The notes: a model not told the origin generated them from the sequence alone. Counted from the stretch's first letter, positions 36,688 to 46,089 are shown. The stretch is DNA of 64,000 bases from Leptolyngbya sp. FACHB-261 (GCF_014696065.1 NZ_JACJPL010000024.1:1-64000); one strand, 5' to 3'. A program made the numbers and translations.

Positions 36688-37329
36688 TTACCAGCCAGCG
36701 GGGATGCCTTGGTTCGAGCTAGCCTGAGCCGGAGCAGTTTGCGCAGAGTTGGCAACCTGGACCTGAACCTCTACATTTTGGACGCCCTGAACTTGCTGAG
36801 TCAGGGTAGCAATGTTGTCGCGTTGGGTCTGATTCGCTACCGTCCCTGATACTGTGACGGAACCATTCAGCGATTGAATTCTGAACTGGCCGTCGGGAAT
36901 GTTCGTTTCCAAGGTGTTTAGTACCTGACGCGCAATATCAACGTCCGATGCCTGGGCTTGCTGGTTCGGGGTTTGGGCTGTGTTATTGGGTTGAGCTTGA
37001 ACTGGTGTTTGAGTTTGGGGTTGTTGGACCGGAGTTTGTACTTGCGGCTGGGTTTGCGGTTGAGTTTGCGGTTGAGTTTGGGGCTGTTGAACCGGAGCTT
37101 GCCCTTGTGGTTGAGTTTGAGGAAGCTGAGCTTGGGGCTGAGTACGGGGAAGGGAGCCGGGCGGCTGAGCTGTTGGATTGTTAGGATTCGTCTGGTTGGG
37201 CTGTGCCGTACCAGGTGGAACATCCCGAGATTGAGCGGTCGGAGCTTGGGCACGTGATTCAGGACCATTACAGGCAGCCGTTGCCAAGACTAAGAAGCCG
37301 CCGAGCAGGACGAGCGTTAGCTTTGCCAT
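36688..37329 (-). CDS. BON-domain lipoprotein with Gln/Pro repeat linker
   Basis: 213 residues. A lipoprotein-like signal peptide runs to LATAAC. About 100 residues of PQTQ-type low complexity follow (repeated QPQTQ). The C-terminal BON domain (about 130-195, IARQVLNTLETNIPDGQFRI...LNGSVTVSGTVANQTQRDNI) binds membranes or phospholipids in other proteins. It is likely a periplasmic/outer-membrane-associated protein. The QPQ linker is unusually repetitive, so its length may vary between strains. Confidence 0.72.
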   Translation of the reverse strand: MAKLTLVLLGGFLVLATAACNGPESRAQAPTAQSRDVPPGTAQPNQTNPNNPTAQPPGSLPRTQPQAQLPQTQPQGQAPVQQPQTQPQTQPQTQPQVQTPVQQPQTQTPVQAQPNNTAQTPNQQAQASDVDIARQVLNTLETNIPDGQFRIQSLNGSVTVSGTVANQTQRDNIATLTQQVQGVQNVEVQVQVANSAQTAPAQASSNQGIPAGW

Positions 37330-37930
37330 TTTTTGAGTTCCTTATAAGGTTCCAGACATTAGCCGAGAGCCGACAAAACCGTTAGCGATAACGTAGCTTA
37401 CCGACCCTGTTGAAGGCACGGAGCTAGCAGCTTTTAAGGCTAAGCCTGACATAGGCCAGCCCTTCGCGAATCACTCTGAGGAAGTGATATCCATTTGGGT
37501 TGCACCACTCCTCTCCCTAGCCTACAACTCGACGCGACCAACCCAATAAGCCCAAGGCAACGCTGCTCTTTACTCAAGTTTCAAGAACGAACTTTTAGGA
37601 TGCAATCAAGCTAGGTTAGAACTATTAGTTTAGAATCTCAACTTTAAAATCAGGCTAAAACGCTTAGAGAAAATTTGAACTTGTTGTGGATGGACATGCA
37701 GAATTGATTGGAATTTGAAGTAGTTAGAAAGAAAGCCTCTGCGCACAGCACAGAGGCAGTAGGTCATACAGATTTACGGCATTAAAATAACGCCTGATAT
37801 TTTTGTAACCTTATCTAGTCAGAAAGAACTGCCAAGCTGGCAGAAAGAGCACGAGGCTTGCAGATAGCAATTAAAAGTCACACGGACCTTATGACTATTT
37901 CCACACAGTTTCACTGAATATTTTCTTTGC
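37330..37930. other. intergenic region, AT-rich, no gene seen
   Basis: 601 bp between the BON lipoprotein promoter side and the 3' end of the mannosyltransferase gene. No convincing coding frame, tRNA or known riboswitch. It contains one clear hairpin at 37735-37752 (see that entry). The rest shows no structure I can support. Confidence 0.6.
37727..37755 (-). terminator. terminator-like hairpin after the mannosyltransferase gene
   Basis: The arms GCCTCTG and CAGAGGC (about 37735-37741 and 37746-37752) are followed on the minus strand by a T-rich TTTCTTTC. This is about 180 bp beyond the minus-strand stop, so it could end that transcript. Confidence 0.45.
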
Positions 37931-39211
37931 TTAACTCACCCAAGCTCCCTCAGCGAAGCGCACCGCGAAATCAGCCAGGATCAGAGCAGCGTAGCTGAGC
38001 AGGGCATAGCCCCAAACCCGATAGCGAACCCCCCAGAGGCCAAAGGCAACCGCCAGTGAAACAATGCCATAAGCATAGCGTTCCAGTGAATCGATGCTGC
38101 CAGAAACAAGGATTAATCCTAAAGAACAAAAGCCATACAGCATCGCTACGGAACTTAAGGCTGCTTGTTGATGCCAAAGTAGATAACCACCTCCCCAAAT
38201 TAAAACTAGCTTCCAGAAAACACCGGGACTCAGCAACCAAGTGTGCTGAACCAATCCTAAAAGACAAAAAATCAGCACAAATAAGAACGGCTTGAACTTT
38301 TGGCGCCAGAACCAAAGTCCATAAACACCCATTAGCAGGAGCACGACCCACAGCAGATGAAGCAGATATTGAGCCAAGCCCTTCTCTGGCACCACCGGCC
38401 CAATTAACACCGCTGCCAATACTCTTAACCAACCTTGCCAATCAAAACCTAAGCCCGCGCGCCAGCCACGCTGAGCGTGGATAAACGCCAGGGGATCCCC
38501 GAATTGTATTGCACAGTAAAGGCTGTAGAGTAACAAGCCAGTGCCAACAACCAGCCCTGCAAGATAAGCACCGAGCCCCCGACGTTCCCGTAACGCTGCC
38601 AGCCAAAAAGCGGGAATCAGCGTGATGCCAGTAAACCGAGTTGCAGTCGCCAGTGCCCCCCAAATTGCTGCCCAAGCATGGCGGTGCTGGTCAAAGGCGC
38701 GGAGTGAGGCTGTAGTGAATAGCAGAAACAGGCCTTCCGAATAAACGACAGTCCCAAACAGCGATAGAGGGCACCAGGCCAGAACTGCCGTTGCCCAACG
38801 CGCCACCTGAGGACTATGGCAAGTCCTGACCCAGCCATATAGAACTTGCAATGCGCCTAGAAACGCCAAGTTGTTGATCACCAGTCCCGCTAGCTCACCG
38901 GGCAGTCCTAAGCTCGTACCGCCCCGGATCAACAGTGGCAACAATGGAAAGAAGGCGGTGGAATTGTAGAGCTGGCCTTCGACATGGCTATAACCCGACC
39001 TGGCAATGCGCAGATACCAATCGCTGTCCCAATGCGAGAAAGTATTCCAGCTCAAGCCGGGCGCATCAGGGTTGAGCAGTGAATTGATGCCGATGGCAGC
39101 AACAATCATGCCTCTGCTGCCAAGCCACAGTGCAAGTACATAGGAGAAGGGATAAGCCCACCAAGAATTCTGTTTATCCCAAGGCTGGCCGAAACGATAG
39201 CTCAGTGGCAT
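37931..39211 (-). CDS. multi-pass membrane protein, PIG-V/mannosyltransferase-like
   Basis: 426 residues with about ten hydrophobic segments. A luminal-loop motif WDSDWYLRIARSGY (W-D-x-x-W/H-Y) and NSTAFFPLLPLLIRGG resemble GPI mannosyltransferase II/PIG-V-like GT-C glycosyltransferases found in cyanobacteria. These use lipid-linked sugars. The acceptor is unknown. The gene stands upstream of a 600-bp gap. The call rests on the motif plus the topology. Confidence 0.7.
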   Translation of the reverse strand: MPLSYRFGQPWDKQNSWWAYPFSYVLALWLGSRGMIVAAIGINSLLNPDAPGLSWNTFSHWDSDWYLRIARSGYSHVEGQLYNSTAFFPLLPLLIRGGTSLGLPGELAGLVINNLAFLGALQVLYGWVRTCHSPQVARWATAVLAWCPLSLFGTVVYSEGLFLLFTTASLRAFDQHRHAWAAIWGALATATRFTGITLIPAFWLAALRERRGLGAYLAGLVVGTGLLLYSLYCAIQFGDPLAFIHAQRGWRAGLGFDWQGWLRVLAAVLIGPVVPEKGLAQYLLHLLWVVLLLMGVYGLWFWRQKFKPFLFVLIFCLLGLVQHTWLLSPGVFWKLVLIWGGGYLLWHQQAALSSVAMLYGFCSLGLILVSGSIDSLERYAYGIVSLAVAFGLWGVRYRVWGYALLSYAALILADFAVRFAEGAWVS

Positions 39212-39283
39212 TTAGAGCTGGCCCTCAAACTGATACCTGCAAACTAGTAGCAACCAGGAGCTACTGCCAGTTCCAGCTGGTTA

Positions 39284-40303
39284 CTAAAACTGACACTGGT
39301 TCGCTCGCTCAATCAGGCAGCTAGCGCTCTGCTCGGCAGACAAACCAGAAACATCAACGGACTGAATCGGCACGGAGCGCCGCTGTAGATCGTAGCGATA
39401 GGCCTTGTCGTAATAATCCAGCACCAAGTGAATGGCATCAGGGTTACCTTGTCGGATTAGCTCGACTGCCTGCTGAGCGCGCAAGCCACCCAGATGCTTC
39501 TTGATTCGCTGCGTGGCTGCGATCAGAGCCTCTGTCCCGGCACTTCCATACTCCGCTAGCAAAATTTCAACTCGTTCTGTGCGCGAACGATTGACCTCTA
39601 GAATGGGTGACTGCTCCATCTGAGCGAACAGTTCTTCGGGCAGGCGACAGATACCAACGCGGCGGCTCTCAGCCTCAATCCACACTCGCCTTTGCGGATC
39701 GAACTTTGCCCACTGCGTAGCCAGACAGTTTTCGAAGTGCTCGGTACTGGGCTGAGGGCCCAGGCCCAACGCTCCGTAGCTGCTACCCCGGTGGTTGGCG
39801 AGGTGCTCTAGATCCAGCACTTGCTCACCCTGCTGCGCTAGTGCGGTCAGAATCATCGTTTTGCCAGTGCCGGTCATGCCACCTAGAACTACTAGAGGCT
39901 TGGGCACCTGCAAACAGGTCCGTACCCAGCCGCGAAAGGCTTTGTAACCTCCCGTGAGTACTGAGACATTGAGACCCGCTGTTTCCAGCAGGATTGCCAT
40001 GCTGCCACTGCGCATACCGCCCCGCCAGCAATGTAGCCGCACCTGACGCTCCGGGGCCAGTGCCTTGGCCTTAGAGACAAAATCCGCCAGCTTAGGACCA
40101 ACCAGTGCTAAGCCCAACTCCACTGCCTGCTCCCGCCCCTGCTGCTTATAGCAGGTGCCAACCTGGGCACGCTCCTCGTTGTTAAACAGCGGAAAGGCCT
40201 TGGCTCCCAGGATGTGACCTTGCGCGTACTCAGCCGGACTGCGCACGTCGAGGATTACCCCTGGCGCCTTGAGGAATTCAGTAGCACTCAGCGTTTGTGG
40301 CAT
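39284..40303 (-). CDS. mnmH: tRNA 2-selenouridine synthase
   Basis: 339 residues. N-terminal rhodanese domain (about 1-135) with active-site Cys in VRLHCWRGGMRSGSM. The C-terminal ATP-binding P-loop domain has GGMTGTGKT. It first geranylates 2-thiouridine and then replaces sulfur with selenium at U34 of tRNA(Lys/Glu/Gln), using selenophosphate. The start overlaps the selD stop by 16 nt, so donor and user are co-translated. Also known as SelU/YbbB. Confidence 0.94.
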   Translation of the reverse strand: MPQTLSATEFLKAPGVILDVRSPAEYAQGHILGAKAFPLFNNEERAQVGTCYKQQGREQAVELGLALVGPKLADFVSKAKALAPERQVRLHCWRGGMRSGSMAILLETAGLNVSVLTGGYKAFRGWVRTCLQVPKPLVVLGGMTGTGKTMILTALAQQGEQVLDLEHLANHRGSSYGALGLGPQPSTEHFENCLATQWAKFDPQRRVWIEAESRRVGICRLPEELFAQMEQSPILEVNRSRTERVEILLAEYGSAGTEALIAATQRIKKHLGGLRAQQAVELIRQGNPDAIHLVLDYYDKAYRYDLQRRSVPIQSVDVSGLSAEQSASCLIERANQCQF

Positions 40304-42573
40304 GATCGCAAACTAATAGGTAGGCTTGTCCCCTGTTGGGGCTGCACCCAACCGATAATTTCGCTGTGGGCATAACCTAATTCTCGCAAGCGAGCGACAC
40401 AGGCAGTGGCTTGGGATGCAGGCACTGCGGCCAGCAGGCCACCTGAGGTTTGAGGGTCGAACAGCAAGGGGTAATGGGAATGTTGCAGCCACTCAGCAGC
40501 ATTCTGATTTTGAATCTGGTGACTGGCTTGCAGATTCTGTGGCTGGAGCGAGCTGACAATGCCCAATCGTAGGGTCTCGCAAGCTCCAGGTAGAGCGGGG
40601 ATTGCTTCCAGATCCAAGTCCACGGCAACCTGATCAGAGGCACGGACCATTTCCAGCAGATGACCCAGGAAGCCAAAGCCAGTGACATCCGTACAAGCAG
40701 TGGCCTGGTGCTGTCGCAGAGCAGAAACTGCGCTCTGGTTAGATTGCAACATCGACTGAACCGCAGCATCGATCCAGGCACCTTTGGCCTGCAAGCGCAT
40801 CTGAGCTGCGAACAGCGTGCCGGTACCCAAAGGCTTGGTCAGAATTAACGCCTGACCTGGTTGCAAGCCACCCTTGCGCAGTAAGTGTTGAGGCTCGGCC
40901 AAGCCATTACAGCTCAGCCCTAGTGACAGTTCAGCCCCTTCGCTGGTATGTCCACCGACTAGAGGTGTTTGCGCCTGGGCTAGCACCTTCAACACACCAG
41001 ACAATAACTGGTAGAGAGTTTCTTCAACTTTGGCTTCCTCTGCGTAGGGAATGGTCACCATCGCTAGCGCTGACTGAGGCGTTGCGCCCATGGCGAAGAG
41101 GTCACTCAGGCAGTGATTAGCGGTGATTTGGCCAAAGACGAACGGGTCATTAATCAGGCTGCGAAAGTGGTCGAGCGTATGCAGCATGACCTGACCCGCA
41201 GGCACCTGTACCACAGCCGCGTCGTCCGGAGCCTCTAGACCAATCAGAATGTCATCGCGTTCGCTCCAGCCCAACTGCTGTGACTGAATCCGCCGCAGAA
41301 CTCGCGCCAAGACCGAGCTGCTCACTTTAGATCCGCAACCTGCACAGCGCATTGAAGATTGGGCAGGCTCGGCCTGTGAGGCCTCCGCTATTGCGCTGGG
41401 CTCTAGCCGTTGCGTCATCACCGGTAGGTTGCTGAAGCGCTGCATAAACTGGCGATCGATATGGTCTTTCCAACGCCAGAGCAAGCGAGATTCGGCTCCC
41501 CAGGCACCCCGGAGCGCTACTGCTGAGCGGTCCCCAGTGCCAATCAGGGCCAGAGAGCGAGCTTGGGGATAGTAGGGCTTGAGCGGTTGACCCAGCAGAG
41601 TGCGGCGCAAGTTCTCATACAGTGGCTTCCCCTGACGCACGGCAAACACGCCGGCCTTGGGTCGAGCTTGGACCAGGGCTGCAACATCACCGGCGGCAAA
41701 CACTTGAGGATGGGACGATTGCAGATAAGAGTTGACCTGAACAAACCCCTCAGCATCGGTCACTAGCCCGGACTCTCGCAACCAGGCTGGAGCGCTGGCC
41801 CGAGTCACCCAGAACAGATGGTCAAACTTCACCATCAGGCCCGACTCGCAGATCACCTGCTGCGGTTGCACCTCGCACACCGTTTCTTGCAAATGCACCT
41901 GAACACCGCGCTGCTGGAGAATTTGGTGGAAGCGACGGCTGACCCAGGGCGCGTAGGTTGGCAATAGGTCAGCACTGCGCTGAAACAAGTGGATTTGGAG
42001 GTTAGTGGAAGGCTGGCCCGCCGCCTGCAACAGCTGCTGCAAGTGAGCCTGAACCGCCAGGGTCAGCTCCACGCCACCGGCACCACCGCCGACCACGGCC
42101 AGAGAGCGAGGAATCTCGGGTGCCTCAGCCACTGCTGCCACCAATTGCTGCCAAGCTGCGAGAAAGCGAGGCACCGGCTTGATGGGCAGGCTGTAGTCCA
42201 GTGCACCGGGCACTGCCAGCGCTTTAGGCGTGCTGCCCGTGTTGATCGAGAGCAGATCGAATTGCACATCGGGCCGGTTGGCACAGATCAGGCGGCGGTT
42301 CTCTAGATCCAGCCCAATCACCCGGTCAACGTAGAACTGGGCCTGCGCGAACTGAGCCAAGGCTCGCAGGTCGATGTGGCACTCATCATGGCTGTAGAAA
42401 CCAGCGACATGACCCGGTAGCATCCCCGAGTAGGGCGTGTCCGAGGTTTCGCTAATCAGGGTGATGCGTAAGCCGGGCAGGGGCTTCATGCCAAATTGCT
42501 TGAGGGCAATCGCGTGACTGTGACCGCCCCCAACCAGCACTAAGTCTTTGACAATTGGCTGTGCAGCTTGCAT
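40288..42573 (-). CDS. selD: fused FAD/NAD(P)-dependent oxidoreductase and selenophosphate synthase
   Basis: 761 residues. The N-terminal half (about 1-380) is a pyridine-nucleotide-disulfide-type flavoprotein, with LVLVGGGHSHAIALK and LAVVGGGAGGVEL for the FAD and NAD folds and FAAGDVAAL as the FAD end. The C-terminal half (about 400-750) is SelD: SSMRCAGCGSKV, where Cys matches the catalytic Cys17 of E. coli and Lys the catalytic Lys20. GHTSEGAELSLGLSCNG and TSGGLL follow. SelD makes selenophosphate from selenide and ATP. The flavoprotein half may reduce selenium to selenide, but that is inference. I recall such fusions in cyanobacteria. No selA, selB or selC is visible, so selenium here is likely used for tRNA. 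Confidence 0.93.
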   Translation of the reverse strand: MQAAQPIVKDLVLVGGGHSHAIALKQFGMKPLPGLRITLISETSDTPYSGMLPGHVAGFYSHDECHIDLRALAQFAQAQFYVDRVIGLDLENRRLICANRPDVQFDLLSINTGSTPKALAVPGALDYSLPIKPVPRFLAAWQQLVAAVAEAPEIPRSLAVVGGGAGGVELTLAVQAHLQQLLQAAGQPSTNLQIHLFQRSADLLPTYAPWVSRRFHQILQQRGVQVHLQETVCEVQPQQVICESGLMVKFDHLFWVTRASAPAWLRESGLVTDAEGFVQVNSYLQSSHPQVFAAGDVAALVQARPKAGVFAVRQGKPLYENLRRTLLGQPLKPYYPQARSLALIGTGDRSAVALRGAWGAESRLLWRWKDHIDRQFMQRFSNLPVMTQRLEPSAIAEASQAEPAQSSMRCAGCGSKVSSSVLARVLRRIQSQQLGWSERDDILIGLEAPDDAAVVQVPAGQVMLHTLDHFRSLINDPFVFGQITANHCLSDLFAMGATPQSALAMVTIPYAEEAKVEETLYQLLSGVLKVLAQAQTPLVGGHTSEGAELSLGLSCNGLAEPQHLLRKGGLQPGQALILTKPLGTGTLFAAQMRLQAKGAWIDAAVQSMLQSNQSAVSALRQHQATACTDVTGFGFLGHLLEMVRASDQVAVDLDLEAIPALPGACETLRLGIVSSLQPQNLQASHQIQNQNAAEWLQHSHYPLLFDPQTSGGLLAAVPASQATACVARLRELGYAHSEIIGWVQPQQGTSLPISLRSCHKR

Positions 42574-42653
42574 GACGAGAGACGATGCCCTGACTGAACT
42601 AGTTCACTTCTAGGGCGCATTCCTAGGGTGTATTTCTAGGACCTACTCTAGGT

Positions 42654-43862
42654 TTACGACCCAGCTTGAACGCCACCATCGGGCCTCAGACGCAGAATCA
42701 AGGCACCTTGAGCGCCAGGACTGACGAACTGCTCCCCGATCAACGGCATGCCAGTGCGGTCAAGATAGGTACCGGCTGTGCGGCTCAACGGCGTGATGCG
42801 TTGCAGCGAGCCATCCGGCCCCAGAACCAAACGGTACTCCAGGTTTTGCTTGAGCGACTCCGGAGGTGACCAACGGCCCTGAAAATAAGCGGCCACTTCT
42901 CGGCTGCGACCCGCATCGCTGAGCGCAACTACAGGGGGAGCGCTGGGGGCTGGACTGTTTGCCGTTGGGTCTACGGGGGAGGGTTGATCTCGCTCCAGGG
43001 CACGGGCCGCTGCCTGCGTCTCTGCCGGTTCTGGCGCTTCAGCAGGAGCTTGTGGCACCCGTTCGCGTCTCGCTCTAGGCGCCGTGGCAATTCTGGGTAG
43101 CGGCGCACCCACAAAACCACCGGGGGGTGGGGGCGGTGGGGGCGGTGGCAAGTTACCCAAGGGTGGGTTGGCAGGCACAACGACAAGGGGCCGTCGAGCG
43201 GCGGTTCGCGGTCCTGGCGGCGAGGGGAGTGGCTGCGATTGGCCAGGTGTAGGCGCTGCGGTGGAACCTGCCGTAGGAGCACCACTGGGAGCACCGCTGG
43301 GAACCTCACCGGGAACAGGAGCAACGGCGACCGGCGGCAGGGCAGGAAGGGGAGTTCCCCCGCTGAGCGGTTCGGTCTGCGGCTGAGGCCCAGAGGCTGT
43401 GATCAAATCGGGACTGCTGCGCAACGCCAGAGTCGTTAGCCCAGCCGTGAGCAACACCAGAGCAGCCGCTTTCGACCAAGTCGGTGTGCGCCGCCAGAGG
43501 TGGGCTAAGCCTGGGCGCCGAGGCTTAGCCTTGGCCAAGGCACGATCTGTGTAATACAGGTCTAAGGTGGCTGAGAGATCGGCCAGTTGCAGGCAGCTGA
43601 GTTCTAGGGGGGGCAGTTTGCCACCGGGTTCAACTGTGGAGCGTAGGGGCAGGACATCATCTTGAGCCAACTGCTGACGCACCCGCTCATCCACAGCTGA
43701 GTGCAAAGCGTCCAGGTCCTCGTGGTTGCCCACGAGAGTTAAGCCTGAGTCCAACAGAAATAACTGAAACTGTAGGTCTTGCTGGGGAGCTTCAGATCCA
43801 GCTTGAGTTGAGGGGGTCAACTCTAAGGTGCAAGAAGGCTGCGTGTAGCGTAGAGGGAGCAT
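42654..43862 (-). CDS. DUF4335-like protein with TM anchor and Pro-rich tail
   Basis: 402 residues. The N-terminal 110 residues (LRYTQPSCTLELTPSTQAG, FQLFLLDSGLTLVGNHEDLDAL) fit DUF4335, a cyanobacteria-restricted domain. A TM segment follows near 131-148 (AAALVLLTAGLTTLALR), then about 190 Pro/Ala-rich residues including nine consecutive Pro. The C-terminus (YFQGRWSPPESLKQNLEYRLV) is a folded tail of unknown function. EF-P encoded in this window would help translate the polyproline run. It is coupled to the DUF4112 gene by a stop/start overlap at 43862. Confidence 0.75.
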   Translation of the reverse strand: MLPLRYTQPSCTLELTPSTQAGSEAPQQDLQFQLFLLDSGLTLVGNHEDLDALHSAVDERVRQQLAQDDVLPLRSTVEPGGKLPPLELSCLQLADLSATLDLYYTDRALAKAKPRRPGLAHLWRRTPTWSKAAALVLLTAGLTTLALRSSPDLITASGPQPQTEPLSGGTPLPALPPVAVAPVPGEVPSGAPSGAPTAGSTAAPTPGQSQPLPSPPGPRTAARRPLVVVPANPPLGNLPPPPPPPPPGGFVGAPLPRIATAPRARRERVPQAPAEAPEPAETQAAARALERDQPSPVDPTANSPAPSAPPVVALSDAGRSREVAAYFQGRWSPPESLKQNLEYRLVLGPDGSLQRITPLSRTAGTYLDRTGMPLIGEQFVSPGAQGALILRLRPDGGVQAGS

Positions 43863-44380
43863 CAGCCACCCGTTATCAAACGCCAGAACAGGCTCAGTAG
43901 GAACAGCGTGCCGCTGACTAGAACTACTGCAACCAATCCCAGGATAACCAGCAACGCGACTAGAAAACCGCGATCAGCAGCCTTTGCTCTTCGAGGTTGA
44001 GCCAAGTGCTCTTCGAGCAAATCTAGATTGCGCAGGTTGGCCTTCCAGGTGAAGTCGAAGAGATCACCCACCACGGGTACTGAACCGAATACCGTCTCCA
44101 GAGCCACGTTGGAAACCATGCGCGTCAGAGTCGAACGGGGCAGACCTGTCTGAGCCGCGACCCAGATAATGTAGGCCGAGAGCCCAGTAGATACCAGGTC
44201 GCCAGCTCCTGGCACCAGACCCAGCAGTGGGTCGAGGCCTACTCGGTAGCCGCCCGGCAGTGGAATTGCATTGTCTAAGAGATGGGTCAGCGTCTGGATG
44301 CGGCGTAGGCTTTGATGGTGGCGCCCCAGGTTAGGGTGTCGCTGGGATAAACGCGCAACTGAACGATCGCGATCTCGCAT
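43862..44380 (-). CDS. DUF4112 membrane protein
   Basis: Predicted 172 residues from ATG 44380 (the frame continues to 44470, but homologues start near the RLSQRH region). GYRVGLDPLLGLVPGAGDLVS and VFGSVPVVGDLFDFTWKAN are the family hallmarks, with a TM segment at the C-terminus (LLVILGLVAVVLVSGTLFLLSLFW). Function unknown. Stop and start of the next gene share TGATG (translational coupling with the DUF4335 gene). Confidence 0.75.
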   Translation of the reverse strand: MRDRDRSVARLSQRHPNLGRHHQSLRRIQTLTHLLDNAIPLPGGYRVGLDPLLGLVPGAGDLVSTGLSAYIIWVAAQTGLPRSTLTRMVSNVALETVFGSVPVVGDLFDFTWKANLRNLDLLEEHLAQPRRAKAADRGFLVALLVILGLVAVVLVSGTLFLLSLFWRLITGG

Positions 44381-44542
44381 GGCAATGCTGCGTGGGTTAG
44401 CAGCAGTGTACGGGTCAGGACTGACAGAACAACCTACTACAAGGACGATCTTTGGCCAACATTTGGCCAAATAACTGGGAAGTCTCAGTCTGCTGTTGGG
44501 CTTATAGAGCCTAATCTTGGAGTTTCGCGACTACAGGAAGTT

Positions 44543-45274
44543 CTATTGAGGCACTGGGCAAGTTTTGTACTGGGGCGAAGTGGGATCAAAGTTGCACTGG
44601 TAAACAGCAGGGCTCTGCCAGGCCAGGGGTTTTTCAACTAGGATGCGGGCTCCTGTCACTACCTGGAAGGCAAAGAGAAGCACAGCAATGGTGTTTAGGA
44701 TCCAATGCGCTCGGCGCCACCGCTGGTCCCGATAAACTTCTGGGGCCATGACCAGCGAGCAAATCATTAAGATGCTAACGGTCATTCCCGCGTATAAGTG
44801 ACCTTCAACCCATAGGTCGGGTTGCAGACCCAAAACCACAATGCCTGCTGAGGCGAGGCTAGCAAAGACAATTCTCCAGAGCGCTGTTTGGGCGCGGTAG
44901 AGCAAGATGAACACCGCAATCGTGCCTACGATTAGGGCACTAACAATGCCTCGATAGGACAAGTTCTCTTGAAAGGTCTTACCCTCAACCAGACTATAAA
45001 TTACGGCTAGCAGATAAGCCGCAATCACAGAGGCCGCTAGTAGTTTGCCGCTCTCTACGTGAGTTGCCCCAACAATCGGTGGAATTTTTGTTTTCTCTTT
45101 AGCTTGGGTTGCCAAACGGCGCTGGCGAACCTGAAGTGACATGCTGACGACCAAGCCCAACATTGGCAAGACCGTCAGCATGACAAAGAGGGGATGGATG
45201 AGTGCAAAAACGTCCTCAGGGTTGAGGAGCTGAAAATTGAAAACCTTCTCGACCAGCCATTGCCAAATAACCAT
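44543..45274 (-). CDS. DUF4079-like polytopic membrane protein
   Basis: 243 residues, about six TM segments. The N-terminus FALIHPLFVMLTVLPMLGLVV and the mid-protein KLLAASVIAAYLLAVIYSLVEG resemble the cyanobacterial DUF4079 family. The C-terminal stretch LNTIAVLLFAFQVVTGARIL is cytochrome-b561-like in look, but I do not see the full haem-ligating His pattern. Function unknown. Confidence 0.6.
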   Translation of the reverse strand: MVIWQWLVEKVFNFQLLNPEDVFALIHPLFVMLTVLPMLGLVVSMSLQVRQRRLATQAKEKTKIPPIVGATHVESGKLLAASVIAAYLLAVIYSLVEGKTFQENLSYRGIVSALIVGTIAVFILLYRAQTALWRIVFASLASAGIVVLGLQPDLWVEGHLYAGMTVSILMICSLVMAPEVYRDQRWRRAHWILNTIAVLLFAFQVVTGARILVEKPLAWQSPAVYQCNFDPTSPQYKTCPVPQ

Positions 45275-45481
45275 AGGCTTTAGGGCTAACCACGTTGCTA
45301 TAAAAGCACTGTACGTCGTCTGCCTTAGGTTTAGTTTTAGCGAAGCTTGGAATTTCCTGAGAATTCGCCGTTATTAATCAAAGCCTTAATTCTTCTTAAT
45401 GGAATATTGCCCTTTTTGAGCGTTGGGGTCAGAGTAAAGAACAAAAGTTGCTACTTTCCTCTGACTGGAGGCAGCAGGTCC

Positions 45482-45670
45482 TTGGACGTTAATCAAGAGC
45501 GAAAAGACCGCCTCGCCATTGCTCAGGAGTGGAATCTCAATGCCTACCAGGCACTTGTGCTAGAAGGCGAGACCCTCCGTGACCGTGTCCGGCACTGGGG
45601 CATTGCCTGGAATATTCCGTTTCCGGAGCTATTGGTGCCCTGGGAGCTAATCCAGAAGCGGAACCTCTAA
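45482..45670 (+). CDS. small protein of unknown function
   Basis: About 62 residues from TTG 45482, which has GGAGG about 10 nt upstream. The frame is open to 45347, but that upstream part reads like non-coding sequence. The polar core RKDRLAIAQEWNLNAYQALVLEG and the tail IPFPELLVPWELIQKRNL look like a real protein, but I know no family. It lies just before the 21-bp repeat array. Confidence 0.35.
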   Translation: MDVNQERKDRLAIAQEWNLNAYQALVLEGETLRDRVRHWGIAWNIPFPELLVPWELIQKRNL

Positions 45671-45689
45671 GTAGAAGGGATAAGCTCTC

Positions 45690-45983
45690 TTTCTCAGAAT
45701 TGAAGCAGCGCTCACCAGTATTGAAGACTGAAGTGTGAGTGTTTAATGCTGGCTCACAAGGATTAGAAACTCGGGCGTAAGGATTGAAGGCTCGCTCACG
45801 AGTAGTAAAGACTCATCAACGAGAATCAAACACTCGTTGATGAGAATCAAACACTCGCCGATGAGCAGTAGAGACTCGTTGATGAGGATCGAACACTCAA
45901 ACGAAAGGATCAAACGCTCGTTAAGGAGGATCAAAGGATCGCTCACGAGTAGTAAAGACTCACGCACGAGGATCAAAGGCTCA
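45690..45983. repeat. 21-bp tandem repeat array, 14 diverged units
   Basis: Units of exactly 21 bp run without length change from 45690 to 45983. Examples are 45837 (TTGATGAGAATCAAACACTC) and 45816 (TCAACGAGAATCAAACACTC). The repeat shape is about GAGnATCAAAnACTCG. 45812-45823 and 45832-45843 form a perfect 12-bp inverted repeat with a 9-nt loop. Because 21 is a multiple of three, open frames exist on both strands with 7-residue repeats (for example NESLLLI, NECLILV on the minus strand); these are probably a by-product. Spacer-repeat structure of a CRISPR is absent. Confidence 0.85.
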
Positions 45984-46089
45984 TGCGCGAGTCTAGGCAA
46001 GTGGGGCGCAAGGGCTGAGGTGCACGAACGCGCCGGAGACTCCCAACCCTCCAAGCTGGAGGTGATTAGGCGCGCTCGGCTGAACTAGT

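Noticed and set aside
40288-42573. UGA recoding for selenocysteine in the SelD fusion
   Set aside because: The catalytic position is an ordinary Cys codon and the frame has no internal stop.
45690-45983. Possible CRISPR array
   Set aside because: No conserved repeat separated by unique spacers and no cas genes; the units abut directly.
45743-46088. Two overlapping frames (minus 45743-46054, plus 45837-46088) encoding 7-residue repeat peptides
   Set aside because: They arise from the 21-bp repeat, whose length is a multiple of three; no ribosome binding site and both strands are open, so coding is unlikely.
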